DNA from: Altererythrobacter xiamenensis
GTDB lineage: Bacteria; Pseudomonadota; Alphaproteobacteria; Sphingomonadales; Sphingomonadaceae
Assembly (NCBI RefSeq): GCF_900177715.1
Contig: NZ_FXWG01000001.1
Span: 1-64,000, forward strand
Direction: 5' to 3'
DNA: 64,000 bases
The notes under the pieces were generated by a model. It saw nothing but the letters and a program-made list of their open reading frames with translations. It was not told the origin of the DNA and ran no database searches. Shown here piece after piece: positions 38,018-47,176 of this stretch (the first letter of the stretch is position 1; the number at the start of each line of letters is the position of its first letter). The translations under genes and the position numbers were made by a program.

Positions 38018-38998
38018 ATGCAGGCTCTGCGGGTGGAATCGCTGTCGGACGACCTGACCGGTGTCGAACTGGTTGATCACCCCATGCCGACGCGGCAGCC
38101 GGGCGAAGTGCTGGTGCAAGTGCGCGCCGCTTCGCTCAATTTTCCCGACCTGCTGATGACGCAAGGCAAGTATCAGTTCAAACCCGAGCCTCCCTTCACC
38201 AGCGGCCTCGAACTGGCTGGCGAAGTCGTCGAGGCCGATCCCGGCAGCGCATTCAAGCCCGGCGACAAGGTCATCGGCGGCAACAAGACCGGCGCCTTTG
38301 CCGAATTCGCCAGAGTGCCCGAGCGCGGCCTCTCTCCCCTTCCTGCCGGTATGAGCTTCGCGCAGGGCGCTGCCATGGGGGCAGCCTATCAGACGGCCTA
38401 CACCGGCCTCGTCGAACTCTGCGGCCTTACAGAAGGCCAGTGGGTCCTGGTCACAGGGGCTAGCGGCGGTGTTGGCCTTGCCGCAGTCGATCTGGCCAAG
38501 GCGCTTGGTGCCCGTGCGATCGCGGCGACAGGCGTGGAGGACAAGCGCGAGCGCATCGCGCAGCTCTACAAGCCTGACGCGGTGATCTTGTCAGAAGGGC
38601 GTTTTCGCGAGCAGGTGAGCGAGATCACCGATGGGGCGCTGTGCAATATCGTCTTCGATCCGGTTGGCGGCGACGTTTTCGACGAGTGTACACGCTGCGT
38701 TTCCTTCGCAGGAAAACTCGTCGTGGTCGGCTTCACCAGCGGACGGATTGCCGAGATCGCGACCAATATCCCTCTGATCAAGGGCTTCTCCCTCGTGGGT
38801 CTGCGCGCCGGTGAATACGCGCGGCGCTTTCCGGAGCGAGGTAGTGCGATCAATCAAGCCATCGCCGAGCTCGCAGAGGCTGGCCGGATCACGCCTGCCA
38901 TCGACCGCACCCTGCCGCTTTCGCGGTGGCGCGAGGGCTTTGACGCGATGGCCAATCGCGATCTGGTGGGAAAACTGGTGTTCGAGCCGGGCGCCTGA
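38018..38998 (+). CDS. NADPH:quinone oxidoreductase family (zinc-free MDR)
   Basis: 326 residues from ATG 38018. N-terminal GroES-like domain (PGEVLVQVRAASLNFPDLLMTQGKY, GLELAGEVVE), then a Rossmann domain with the MDR motif TGASGGVGLAAVDLAKALGA. The zinc-binding residues of alcohol dehydrogenases are absent. Likely a cytosolic quinone or enone reductase using NADPH. It follows gloB by five bases, consistent with shared detoxification of electrophiles. Confidence 0.9.
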   Translation: MQALRVESLSDDLTGVELVDHPMPTRQPGEVLVQVRAASLNFPDLLMTQGKYQFKPEPPFTSGLELAGEVVEADPGSAFKPGDKVIGGNKTGAFAEFARVPERGLSPLPAGMSFAQGAAMGAAYQTAYTGLVELCGLTEGQWVLVTGASGGVGLAAVDLAKALGARAIAATGVEDKRERIAQLYKPDAVILSEGRFREQVSEITDGALCNIVFDPVGGDVFDECTRCVSFAGKLVVVGFTSGRIAEIATNIPLIKGFSLVGLRAGEYARRFPERGSAINQAIAELAEAGRITPAIDRTLPLSRWREGFDAMANRDLVGKLVFEPGA

Positions 38999-39025
38999 CG
39001 CGCCCCCATCCGATTCGCTGCTCGT

Positions 39026-39586
39026 TCAACCCAGCAGAACGAAGATCACGAACGCGCCGAAGCCGGCAACGCTGCTGACCAGCGTCAAGCGCCGCAAGGC
39101 CTTGACCTGCAGACCGAGGATCAGCCCGCTTGCGACCAGCAGAAACAAGACCGTGGCGAGGATGGTCGCGTAGACCTTGAATACCGTACTTCCCTTGGCC
39201 TTGTGCAGCTGCACCAGCCAGCGATGAAAGCTCGCCTGCTTGATCGTGACTTCGGCCACCTGCGGATCATCGGTCGGCTTCACACTGGCTTCGCTGCGCG
39301 CACCGGTCCAGTTGAGCGATTGCTCGGCACCTTCGCCCGAGAGACTTTCCGTTCCGCTCGGGATCGCTGCGCCCTGGTCAAGCAAGACCTGCACTGCGAT
39401 CGAGGTCAGCGCGCCCTGGCTCTGGCTTGCATAGGGTTCGCTGAGGGAGACCTCATGGCTGGACTCCTCCCAATCGCCCTTCTCGCCCCAGGTATAGAGC
39501 GCGCCAGTTGCGAGAAACATCAGGATCGCCGGGAACATGAAAGCAGCCAGCACGAGATGAAGCTTGGTGAGGAATAGGCGGTTCAA
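39026..39586 (-). CDS. PepSY-type membrane protein
   Basis: 186 residues with one hydrophobic helix near residues 10-32 (LVLAAFMFPAILMFLATGALYTWG) and two at the C-terminus (about 137-160 and 165-186), enclosing a periplasmic-looking domain of about 95 residues. The start MNRLFLTKLHLVLAAF and the RWLVQLHKAKGS segment before helix two resemble PepSY-associated TM proteins linked to iron-uptake reductases. No siderophore receptor is nearby. Convergent with the quinone reductase. Family call moderate, function unknown. Confidence 0.65.
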   Translation of the reverse strand: MNRLFLTKLHLVLAAFMFPAILMFLATGALYTWGEKGDWEESSHEVSLSEPYASQSQGALTSIAVQVLLDQGAAIPSGTESLSGEGAEQSLNWTGARSEASVKPTDDPQVAEVTIKQASFHRWLVQLHKAKGSTVFKVYATILATVLFLLVASGLILGLQVKALRRLTLVSSVAGFGAFVIFVLLG

Positions 39587-39676
39587 GGGAAAAGATTCCG
39601 ATATGCAAGGATTTGAGAATGCCTCGCATTAGCGTGCTTGCTCAACCTCGCAAGGGTCAATTTACATTTCTCCAAA

Positions 39677-39704
39677 GAAAAAGGGCGACCCAAACGGATC
39701 GCCC
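39677..39704 (-). terminator. Rho-independent terminator of the F0 operon
   Basis: GGGCGACCC (39683-39691) and GGATCGCCC (39696-39704) pair with one wobble around AAAC; on the minus strand a T run (39682-39677 and beyond) follows. It lies 27 bases after the b-subunit stop. Confidence 0.85.
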
Positions 39705-39730
39705 CAATTCTCTATCCATAAACTCGGAAA

Positions 39731-40261
39731 TTAGATCGAGCCGATAACCTCGTCCGCCAGCTTGCGATCTGCCTCTGCGTCGTGACGCTCGGCGATCAGC
39801 TTGCGGCTGGCAGCGGCAGCAGCGACAGCCGCCGATTGGCGAACTTCGTCGACCGCATCGCGTTCAGCAGCGGCGATCTTGTCTTCGGCCATCTTCTTGC
39901 GCCGTTCGACCATCGCCTTGCTGTCAGCCTCAGCCTTTTCGAGAATGGCGTCCGCCTCGCGCTGCGCGCCTTCCATCATCGCCTCGGCATCCTTCTCAGC
40001 GCCCGCGATCTTGGCCGCATACTCGTCGCGCAGCTTTTCGGCCTCGGCGCGAAGCTCCTTCGCCTCGTCGAGCTGCTGCTTGATGGCAGCGATCTTGTTG
40101 TCGAGCCCGCCTGTGATCAGCTGCGGCACCTTCTTCCAGATGAAGAGCGCGATCAGCACTGCCATCGAGATCGAAACCCATTGATAGGGTTCAAGTCCGA
40201 GGGCCGTCGGATCTGCGGGCGCTTCGGCGCCTGCTACGAGGATTGAGAACATATCAGCCAT
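39731..40261 (-). CDS. atpF: ATP synthase F0 subunit b
   Basis: 176 residues. One N-terminal membrane helix (about 25-43, WVSISMAVLIALFIWKKV) and a long charged helix of the peripheral stalk rich in Ala, Glu, Lys and Asp. It is the second of two b-type genes; the preceding b' gene overlaps it by eight bases. The order c-b'-b is standard for alphaproteobacteria. Last gene of the operon, followed by a terminator. Confidence 0.93.
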   Translation of the reverse strand: MADMFSILVAGAEAPADPTALGLEPYQWVSISMAVLIALFIWKKVPQLITGGLDNKIAAIKQQLDEAKELRAEAEKLRDEYAAKIAGAEKDAEAMMEGAQREADAILEKAEADSKAMVERRKKMAEDKIAAAERDAVDEVRQSAAVAAAAASRKLIAERHDAEADRKLADEVIGSI

Positions 40262-40748
40262 TTGCCATGGCCTCCTTCACCGCGACGCGTGCGGTCGCCG
40301 GGTCGACTGTCGCACCGGCCAGCCGCGCGACGATGTCCTGCGTGGCCTCTGCGGCGACGCTTTCGACTTCGGTCATCGCGGCGGTCCGGGCTTCGGCGAT
40401 GCGCGCTTCTGCCTCGGCCAGTTTCTTGTCCAGCCGCTTCTGCGCGGCAGCGATTTTCTTTTCCGACTTGGCCGCGGCTTCTGCCTTGGCATCGGAAATC
40501 ACGCGCTGGGCTTCGGAACGGTTTTCGCTTTCACGGACGCGCCACGCCTCTTCCTGCTCATCGGCACGATCGCGGGCCGCCTGGGCAGCTTCGAGATCGT
40601 CCGAGATCTGCTTGTCGCGCATGGCAACCGTATCCATCACCTTGGGCACCATGCCGCGCCCGATGAGGAAGAAGGTAATGCCGAAGAACACCAGCAACCA
40701 GAATACCTGGCTGGAGTATGTATCGGCGAGTTGCGCTATCTGAGGCAT
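40254..40748 (-). CDS. ATP synthase F0 subunit b'
   Basis: 164 residues. N-terminal helix (QVFWLLVFFGITFFLIGRGMVPKV) with the GRGMVPKV boundary typical of b', then a long charged coiled-coil helix. In alphaproteobacteria b and b' form a heterodimeric peripheral stalk. It overlaps the b gene by eight bases and lies 86 bases after the c-subunit gene. Confidence 0.92.
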   Translation of the reverse strand: MPQIAQLADTYSSQVFWLLVFFGITFFLIGRGMVPKVMDTVAMRDKQISDDLEAAQAARDRADEQEEAWRVRESENRSEAQRVISDAKAEAAAKSEKKIAAAQKRLDKKLAEAEARIAEARTAAMTEVESVAAEATQDIVARLAGATVDPATARVAVKEAMANG

Positions 40749-40834
40749 ACTTCGAGTCCGCTAAAACGTGATCGTCTAATCGGATGATGCGCTGCCGGCC
40801 AGCTATCGGCCAGCCGGCAATGCACAATCAGTAA

Positions 40835-41062
40835 TTAGGCAACGAAGATCAGGATCATCGCGACCACGAAGGCCAGCAGGCCGAGAAGTTCGGCTGCGGC
40901 GAAGCCGATGAACAGGCGGCCCTGCTGACCGTCTGCGGCACCCGGGTTACGAAGCGCGCTCTCGAGGAACGAGCCGAAAACGTTACCCACGCCGATGGCT
41001 GCCATGCCGGCACCGATTGCTGCAAGGCCAGCGCCTACGAGCTTGGCTGCTTCTGCGTCCAT
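40835..41062 (-). CDS. atpE: ATP synthase F0 subunit c
   Basis: 75 residues forming a helical hairpin. Glu58 in AAAELLGLLAF is the proton-carrying carboxylate; the loop RNPGAADGQ contains the conserved RNP turn. The residues around Glu58 look like a proton-type ring rather than a Na+-type one, which has an extra Gln/Glu and Ser/Thr. It forms the rotor ring. Confidence 0.96.
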   Translation of the reverse strand: MDAEAAKLVGAGLAAIGAGMAAIGVGNVFGSFLESALRNPGAADGQQGRLFIGFAAAELLGLLAFVVAMILIFVA

Positions 41063-41105
41063 TTTAAAACTCCTTTAGGTAGTAACTTGAAAGTGAATGG
41101 AAAAC

Positions 41106-41894
41106 TTAGTGGAGGTTCTCTGCGTCATTGATGTAGAGCGACGTCAGAAGAGCGAAAACATAGGCCTGGATGCCTGCGACCAGGATCTCCAGCGCGCTGA
41201 TGCCGATCATCAGCAGGAAGCTGGGAGCGCTGACCAGCGCAGCAAAGCCGGCGCCAGCATTGATACCGTCGATCACGAAGCTCGAAAGCACCTTGAGCAG
41301 CACGTGGCCCGCCATCATCGCAACGAAGAGACGCAGCGCGAGGCTGAAGGGGCGCACGAGGAAGCTTATCAGCTCGATCGGGAAAATGATCGGGATCATC
41401 GGCAGCGGCGTGCCATGCGGCACGAACAGGCTGAAGAAATGGAACCCGTGCTTCCAGAAGCCAACGACCAGAACGATCGAGAAGCTGATGATCGCGAGCA
41501 CGCCGGTGACGGTGAAGTGGCTCGTGAAAGTGAACGGGTGGAGGCCGACCACGCCGAGCGGCAACAGCCCGAGCAGGTTGGCGAAGAGGATGAACATGAA
41601 CAGGCTGAAGATGTAGGGCACATATTTGCGCCCGGCCTTGCCGACGTTCGCTTCGAGCATGTCATCGATGAAACCGGTGAAGCTTTCCACCATCATTTGC
41701 CAGCGGCCAGGCACTAGCTCGCGCTTCATGCCGCCGAGGACGAATGCCCACAGCAGCACGGTGGTGATCAGCATCCACAGCGCGCTGTTGGTGAATGCGA
41801 TATTGAACCCGGCCAGTTCCCAACCTTCCGAGCCGAACAACGGCTCGATGGTGAACTGATGCATCGGATCGACTTTGCCCTCTTCGGCTGCCAC
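41106..41894 (-). CDS. atpB: ATP synthase F0 subunit a
   Basis: 262 residues; ATG 41894 taken, with ATG 41864 as an alternative. About six membrane helices. The essential Arg lies in RPFSLALRLFVAMMAGH, and the last helix carries ILVAGIQAYVFALLTSLYI. It forms the proton half-channels next to the c ring. 43 bases separate it from atpE. Confidence 0.96.
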   Translation of the reverse strand: MAAEEGKVDPMHQFTIEPLFGSEGWELAGFNIAFTNSALWMLITTVLLWAFVLGGMKRELVPGRWQMMVESFTGFIDDMLEANVGKAGRKYVPYIFSLFMFILFANLLGLLPLGVVGLHPFTFTSHFTVTGVLAIISFSIVLVVGFWKHGFHFFSLFVPHGTPLPMIPIIFPIELISFLVRPFSLALRLFVAMMAGHVLLKVLSSFVIDGINAGAGFAALVSAPSFLLMIGISALEILVAGIQAYVFALLTSLYINDAENLH

Positions 41895-41941
41895 GATCGC
41901 TTGTCCCTAATGCCCTATGTGAAACGCGCCCCGATGTGACC

Positions 41942-42268
41942 CTATTCCGGATCGACAGGGGGCGTGTTTGCCGCTCGAATAATGTTCCTGAAGGCCACGG
42001 CTATTCCGAGGAACAGCATGATCAACAGACCCCAGGGCGATGTGTCGGCGAAATAGTCGATAGTCCATCCGATCACAGCGCCGCCAAGAATCCCGCCAAG
42101 GAGGTCTGCGAGTACTCGGTTGCCACTGCGATAATTCGCATCGGCACCCGAAACCTGCGACCGGTTACGCTTCTCTTCACGCTCGCGTGCGGCCCTGAGC
42201 CGCTCTTCGAGCGCGTCGATGCGCGCATCCTCAGCGATGGGTTCTCGTGCGGACTTCTCGTCGCTCAT
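41942..42268 (-). CDS. atpI: ATP synthase assembly/accessory protein AtpI
   Basis: 108 residues. A charged, helical N-terminal half (RIDALEERLRAAREREEKRN) precedes two membrane helices (about 52-72 and 79-96). This is the alphaproteobacterial AtpI/Gct-like subunit type, thought to help c-ring assembly or Mg2+ supply. First gene of the F0 operon. The F1 genes are not in this window, so F0 and F1 are encoded apart, as in many alphaproteobacteria. Confidence 0.88.
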   Translation of the reverse strand: MSDEKSAREPIAEDARIDALEERLRAAREREEKRNRSQVSGADANYRSGNRVLADLLGGILGGAVIGWTIDYFADTSPWGLLIMLFLGIAVAFRNIIRAANTPPVDPE

Positions 42269-42326
42269 GCCAGCCTCCTGAAATGGGAATGCGCGGCACA
42301 GGCAAGAGGTGCCCGCCGAGGGCGCC

Positions 42327-42344
42327 GCCCCCTTAGAAGGGGGC
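42327..42344. repeat. Perfect 8-bp hairpin upstream of atpI
   Basis: GCCCCCTT-ag-AAGGGGGC, about 60 bases before the atpI start, probably in its 5' leader. No U tract in either direction. Confidence 0.4.
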
Positions 42345-42413
42345 TATTGGCAAGTCAACCGGTGCTGCAGGTGCGAAAGGGTAAAAAACCCAAAAAATCG
42401 AGCGGGAATGCGA

Positions 42414-42809
42414 TCAGGCGGGCGGGCAACGCGGATCGCGCAGCGGAGCGGCGCTGGTCCGTGTCTGCCAACTGCCGTCGGGCGCCTGGTACTTTTCCCC
42501 CGGCACGGTCTTGAGAATAAGCTGGCAACCTGCCGTGAGCGCATACTCCTCGAGCGTGGCGTTGGCAGCCTGTGCCTTCTCCGAATAAACCGCGCGGCGT
42601 TTGATGTTGATATCGTTGACGATGCGGCGCAGATCGGCGGTTTCTGCCCCCACAATGCCGAGATAGCCGTCCATCTTCTCTCCGATCGCGCCCGATGAGC
42701 GCGCGGAGGCATAGGCCGGATCGCGCTGCGCCTGGGCAGGCATGGCGAAACCGGTAATCGCCAGTGCCATCGCGGCAAGGCCGAGGGTCGTTTTGGTCGT
42801 TTTCATCAT
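42414..42809 (-). CDS. ydbL: YdbL-family (DUF1318) periplasmic protein
   Basis: 131 residues, signal peptide ending AQA. The mature part matches the YdbL pattern: a GEKMDGYLGIV helix, then V-N-x-IN-x-KR-x-x-Y (VNDINIKRRAVYSEKAQAAN) and TAGCQLILKTVPGEKYQAPDGSW near the end. In E. coli YdbL is the periplasmic partner of YdbH and YnbE. It follows the ynbE-like gene by eight bases, in the same order as in E. coli (ydbH-ynbE-ydbL). The C-terminus has extra Arg/Pro-rich residues. Confidence 0.85.
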   Translation of the reverse strand: MMKTTKTTLGLAAMALAITGFAMPAQAQRDPAYASARSSGAIGEKMDGYLGIVGAETADLRRIVNDINIKRRAVYSEKAQAANATLEEYALTAGCQLILKTVPGEKYQAPDGSWQTRTSAAPLRDPRCPPA

Positions 42810-42817
42810 CTCACCCT

Positions 42818-43003
42818 TCAGAAAATATCCGCATTCTCTTCAATCGTATTGCCCGCATCTTCGGCGAGCCGGTAAATCACTTCCTGCCGGATGTTGACGT
42901 TGAGCTCGATCACGATCGGCTCTTCCGGGGCATTCACGGTGATACACCCTCCAAGCACGAGCATGACCGGCAAAGCAGCCGTCATCCGCCACGTTCCGCG
43001 CAT
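42818..43003 (-). CDS. ynbE: YnbE-like outer-membrane lipoprotein
   Basis: 61 residues from ATG 43003, chosen because GGAGGGG lies just upstream and the length equals that of E. coli YnbE; an in-frame ATG at 43075 overlaps the ydbH stop (ATGA) and is possible. Signal peptide with lipobox LGGC. The mature part has the YnbE core PEEPIVIELNVNIRQEV. In E. coli YnbE forms a beta-stacked outer-membrane end of the YdbH bridge. Context fully supports the call. Confidence 0.85.
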   Translation of the reverse strand: MRGTWRMTAALPVMLVLGGCITVNAPEEPIVIELNVNIRQEVIYRLAEDAGNTIEENADIF

Positions 43004-43071
43004 CTTGCCTGCCCCTCCCCGCATAGTGCCGGTTGTGGCGAGCCGCGCACGGTCCGTCAATTCGCCCTGTT

Positions 43072-46000
43072 TCATGGCATATTCTCGCTTTCCTGGTCCT
43101 GAATGGCGGGTTCATCCGGAATCACGTCTTCCGGATCGATATCGGCTTCGGCTTCCTCGCCGGTGATCTCGCGGCGCAGCAGGCGCGTGCCGTCATCGGA
43201 CAGCAGGCCGAGCTCGCGCGGATCGCGCACCGAGGCGGGATCGTAGAGTGACTTCATCGAGGTGATCAGCTTGAAGAAGTCGGCGCGGATGTTGACGCGG
43301 AATTGCAGCGGAAGCTTGGAAAGGCGCTTCGTCACGAAGTTCGAATCGGCCTCCTCTCCCTGTTTCACGCCGTCGAAACGCAGCCGGGTGATGATTTCGC
43401 CGGTCAGCGGCCCTTCCATTTCGACCCGCATCTGGTTGAAGTCGAGGCTCCTGAGCGCGCCGAACGCATAGTTCGCGATCGGCGAGAGGTCTTCGTAGGT
43501 CAGCTCGCCGACGTAGGAGAGATTGCCGCCGGGCGGGCGTGAAATCAGCAGCCCCTGGGCAATGCTGCCGTCGCCCTGCGCATCGAACACGATCGGGATC
43601 GTACCGTCGAAAGTGCCGCGCGCGGCGAGATTGCCGAGTTCCAGCCGCTCGACGAAAACGCCCGCATCCAGGCCGACGATCTCGAACAGATAGAGCCGCT
43701 GTTCCTCGACGCCGAAGTTGAGCTTCACCGGGCGCAGAATCAGCTCCCCGCCCATGAAGGGCCAGCGCCCGCCGGTTACTGTCAGCAATTGTCCGTCTTC
43801 GAGAGCGAAGGAAACCTCGCCGTCGTTCACCTCGATTCCGGGATTGATCGAGGCGACCTTGAGCGTCTGACCCGGCGCAGTGGTGAGGCTGAGCAGGTCA
43901 TCGAACACGACCGTGCCGCTGGCACCCTTCACCGGCCCGAATGCCGCTGCAAAATCGAGATTGTCTGTTGAGAAGCGACCGGTGCTGGTGACCTCCTGCT
44001 CATTCCAGTCGATCCGTCCCGTCCCGGTGACGATACCCTCTGCCAGTTCGATCACGCCATCGAGCGACACGGTCAGCTGATCGGGCTGAAGCGCATCGTC
44101 GAAACGCAACTCGGGCACATCCAGATCGGCGAAGCCGGTACCGGTTGTAAGATCGTGACGAATATCGACCCGCGTGACCAGGCGGTCGCTCTCCGGGTGG
44201 CGCAGGTCGGCCTGCGCATTGATGACATTGTCCTCCAGCGTCAGCTGCGCGCCGCGTGCGCTGAGTGGCTCGAACCGATCCTCCGCCTCGCGGTCCAGCA
44301 AGCGGAAGGCACCCTCGGATAAAGTGAGCACTTGGTCGCGATAGGCCCACTCGCCGTTCGCACCGACGATATCCAGCGGAACAGCGTCGAGCGAGATGTC
44401 GGCTTCGGAAAATGTGCCCCTGATCTCCTCCTCCAATTGCGCGTCGAGTTCGCTGATCGTGAAGCGGCTGGCGGTCCCTTCAGGCCCCAATGCGACGTCC
44501 ACATTTCTCGCCGTGACTGCCCCCGGCCACGCGAAACCAACCGCGCCGGATTGCAGGCGGATCGGGGTTTCGGCCAAGCGCCCTGAAAGATCGAGCGACG
44601 GGATGCCTGCTGCAATCCGCAGCTCGCCCGAGGTCGTGCTGACAATAGCACCGCTGCCTGCCGGGCAGACAGTCAAACCGCGCCTGTCCAATTCGAGATT
44701 GGCGAGCAGGAGGCGGTCGAAACGAACCTCGGCGCACTCTCGCCAGAGGGACAGCCCGCGCGTCGGGGCCCAATTGCCGCTGATCGGCATGGAGAGCCCG
44801 TCGACTGATCCACCAGGCAGCGGCCCCTCCGCCCGAAGTTCGCCTGAAAATCCGATGGCGCCCGTGGTGCTTTGCGCGATCACCATCCCGGGGAGCGCGA
44901 TGGCACTCTCGCCCGCGCGATATTCCTCCATCCGCAATCGCAGCCCAAGCTGGCCGCCGGGTGCGCGTTCCATGCGTCCCCTTATGACCGGCAAGTCCTC
45001 GCCACCTGTCGCGACATTGCCAGCGATGCGAAGCGCGCCGGTCCCAGCGGTGCTGAAATCGACTTGGGACAGCGCGAGCAGCGTCTGGTCGTTCGCGCTT
45101 CGCAAGGACGCGGTGGGCATCGCTCCGCTGATGACCTCGCCAGTGCGCCGCAATGTCAGTTCCGCCCGCAAATCGCTTCCCGGCAGTCCGCGATCCAGAC
45201 CGCGCCGCAGCTTGGCGAGCAGTGGCGCCGCAAGCGTGCCCTCGGCGGACTGCTCCAGCGCGGCGATATTCTGGCTGATCGACGCTCCGGTCGCCAAGTC
45301 GCTCCCGGCAAGGCTGGTGTCGAGTTCGATTCTTTCGAAGCCATCGCGCACGCGCAAAACGCCGTCAGCCTGCAGCTTGGCAAGCGAGGCCTGCGGTGTC
45401 CTTATGCCGCCCGCTTCGAGCGTGTAGCGCGAATTAAGCTGACCATCGCGCGAACCGATCTGCATCTGCCCCGCGAGCGTCTCGATTCGCGATTCTCCGA
45501 AGGCAAAAGATTGCGCGGCGATGCGCATCTCGCCCGATGGCGCCGACAGCGTTTCATCGAGGCGGAAATCGGTCTCGGCATCAAATGATTCGAGCGCCAG
45601 CCCGTCGGCGCACTGCAAGCCGCGCAACCGCACGGGGCCTGCAAACCGCGGCTCGCCGCCGCTGGTGACAAGCTTTCCAAAGGCGGTCGTGCGCGAAGCC
45701 TGACAGCCGCCTATCGCAAGGTCGGGTGCCACCGCCGCCAGCATTCCGTCGAAACCGCTATCGAGTTCACCCTCGCCTTCCGCCTTGATCCCGATCGGAC
45801 CGTAGTCGCTTTCGATCAGCGCGCGCCCGTCGACCAGCTTGATGTCGAGATCGGGCAGTCCAGCCGGCTCGTCACTCTCGGTGAAGATCAGCGGGTCGAG
45901 CGCGCCAAAGCTCAGCTCGCCATCGCGTAAAGTTCCATAGAGGCGCGGTTTCACCAGTTCGACCCGGCCGATTGTCGGGGTGCCGAGGCGATAACGCAGC

Positions 46001-46296
46001 AGCACTGCGACGCTCTCGATCGTCATGTCGGGATTGTCCGGATCCCCGATCACGACATTTTTGAGCACCTGACGGTCGGGGCCTATCGCACCGATCTCGT
46101 AGGTCGCAGGCAAATCGAGCTGGCGCAGCTGTTCCTCTATGATGTTGTTTGCGATGCGCTCGCGCGTGACCCAGCCGAGCAGGATGCCCCCGAGGATTAA
46201 AAGGCTGAAAACGATGAGCGCACGCCAACGCTTCCGGCGGGGCCAGAAGCGGCGTGTTTCCGGGGATTCGTCCACCTTTTCTGCGACCTGCGCCAT
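43072..46296 (-). CDS. ydbH: YdbH-type AsmA-like intermembrane lipid transport protein
   Basis: 1074 residues, longer than E. coli YdbH (879). One N-terminal membrane helix near 25-45 anchors it in the inner membrane; the rest is a very long beta-rich region of repeated short strands typical of AsmA/RBG bridges, which carry phospholipids across the periplasm. The last 250 residues include GLDAGVFVERLELGNLAARGTFDGTIP and GNLSYVGELTYEDLSPIANYAFGALRSL, which match the conserved YdbH C-terminal region. Followed by ynbE and ydbL, and divergent from radC with 80 bases between the starts. Confidence 0.85.
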   Translation of the reverse strand: MAQVAEKVDESPETRRFWPRRKRWRALIVFSLLILGGILLGWVTRERIANNIIEEQLRQLDLPATYEIGAIGPDRQVLKNVVIGDPDNPDMTIESVAVLLRYRLGTPTIGRVELVKPRLYGTLRDGELSFGALDPLIFTESDEPAGLPDLDIKLVDGRALIESDYGPIGIKAEGEGELDSGFDGMLAAVAPDLAIGGCQASRTTAFGKLVTSGGEPRFAGPVRLRGLQCADGLALESFDAETDFRLDETLSAPSGEMRIAAQSFAFGESRIETLAGQMQIGSRDGQLNSRYTLEAGGIRTPQASLAKLQADGVLRVRDGFERIELDTSLAGSDLATGASISQNIAALEQSAEGTLAAPLLAKLRRGLDRGLPGSDLRAELTLRRTGEVISGAMPTASLRSANDQTLLALSQVDFSTAGTGALRIAGNVATGGEDLPVIRGRMERAPGGQLGLRLRMEEYRAGESAIALPGMVIAQSTTGAIGFSGELRAEGPLPGGSVDGLSMPISGNWAPTRGLSLWRECAEVRFDRLLLANLELDRRGLTVCPAGSGAIVSTTSGELRIAAGIPSLDLSGRLAETPIRLQSGAVGFAWPGAVTARNVDVALGPEGTASRFTISELDAQLEEEIRGTFSEADISLDAVPLDIVGANGEWAYRDQVLTLSEGAFRLLDREAEDRFEPLSARGAQLTLEDNVINAQADLRHPESDRLVTRVDIRHDLTTGTGFADLDVPELRFDDALQPDQLTVSLDGVIELAEGIVTGTGRIDWNEQEVTSTGRFSTDNLDFAAAFGPVKGASGTVVFDDLLSLTTAPGQTLKVASINPGIEVNDGEVSFALEDGQLLTVTGGRWPFMGGELILRPVKLNFGVEEQRLYLFEIVGLDAGVFVERLELGNLAARGTFDGTIPIVFDAQGDGSIAQGLLISRPPGGNLSYVGELTYEDLSPIANYAFGALRSLDFNQMRVEMEGPLTGEIITRLRFDGVKQGEEADSNFVTKRLSKLPLQFRVNIRADFFKLITSMKSLYDPASVRDPRELGLLSDDGTRLLRREITGEEAEADIDPEDVIPDEPAIQDQESENMP

Positions 46297-46376
46297 TCTG
46301 TCCCACTCTTGCGCGTGTCACCCGCCAAAGGCAATGCAATCGCTGCAACTGGTGCAACACCTTTGCGGAGACAAAG

Positions 46377-47090
46377 TTGCCGCAAGCTGAAGAAATACCG
46401 AAAGGAAACGGCTCGAAGCCGCATCCGGCAGCCGGCCATCGCTCGCGCTTGCGTGCGCGCCTTCTGGGTGGGGGGGCAGAGGCTCTGGCCGACTACGAGT
46501 TGCTCGAATACCTCCTCTTTGCCGGGATGCGCCAGGGCGACACCAAGCCCATCGCCAAGGCGCTGATCGCCCGCTTCGGCAGCCTTGCCGCCGTACTCAA
46601 TGCCGATCCTGCTGCCCTGCAGCAGGTCAAAGGCGTCGGCGAGACCAGCGCCGCCGCGCTCAAGAGCGTGGCGCTTGCCGCAAGACGCATGGCGCGCGGA
46701 CAGGTCCTCGAAAATCCGGTGCTGGGAAGCTGGCAGGCGCTGCTCGACTACCTCAGCATCGACATGGCGCATCTGACCGTAGAGCGGGTTCGCGTGCTCT
46801 ACCTCGACACGCGCAACCGGTTGATCGACGATCACCACGTAGGCGACGGATCGATCGACGAGGCTTCGATCCACCCGCGCGAAGTCATCCGCAGGGCGAT
46901 GGACCTCGGCGCAAGTGCGCTGATCCTCGTGCACAACCACCCCTCGGGCAATCCCGAACCGAGCCGCGCCGATATCCAGGTAACGCAGCGCATTGCGGAG
47001 GCCGGGCGCCTGCTCGGCGTCACTGTCCACGACCACGTGATCGTCGGGCGCGAGGGGCACACCAGCCTGCGCGCAAAGGGATTGATCTGA
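46377..47090 (+). CDS. radC: RadC-family JAB/MPN domain protein
   Basis: 237 residues from TTG 46377 with GGAG six bases upstream; the in-frame sequence before it lies antisense to ydbH. N-terminal helix-hairpin-helix segment (LQQVKGVGETSAAALKSV) and C-terminal JAMM motif HNHPSGNPEPSRAD. The family is widely conserved; the old DNA-repair link of E. coli radC is doubted, and the activity is not established. purB follows 86 bases downstream. Confidence 0.92.
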   Translation: MPQAEEIPKGNGSKPHPAAGHRSRLRARLLGGGAEALADYELLEYLLFAGMRQGDTKPIAKALIARFGSLAAVLNADPAALQQVKGVGETSAAALKSVALAARRMARGQVLENPVLGSWQALLDYLSIDMAHLTVERVRVLYLDTRNRLIDDHHVGDGSIDEASIHPREVIRRAMDLGASALILVHNHPSGNPEPSRADIQVTQRIAEAGRLLGVTVHDHVIVGREGHTSLRAKGLI

Positions 47091-47176
47091 AAAACGCCGC
47101 TCGGGACACTTGATCTGGGGGGCCGGCAAGCCTAGCCGCGCGGCATCGAAAACCCCTTCTTTCGGAGTCCCGACCA

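Noticed and set aside
42379-42397. GGGT-A-run-ACCC near the end of ydbL as a terminator
   Set aside because: Only a four-base stem; too weak to call.
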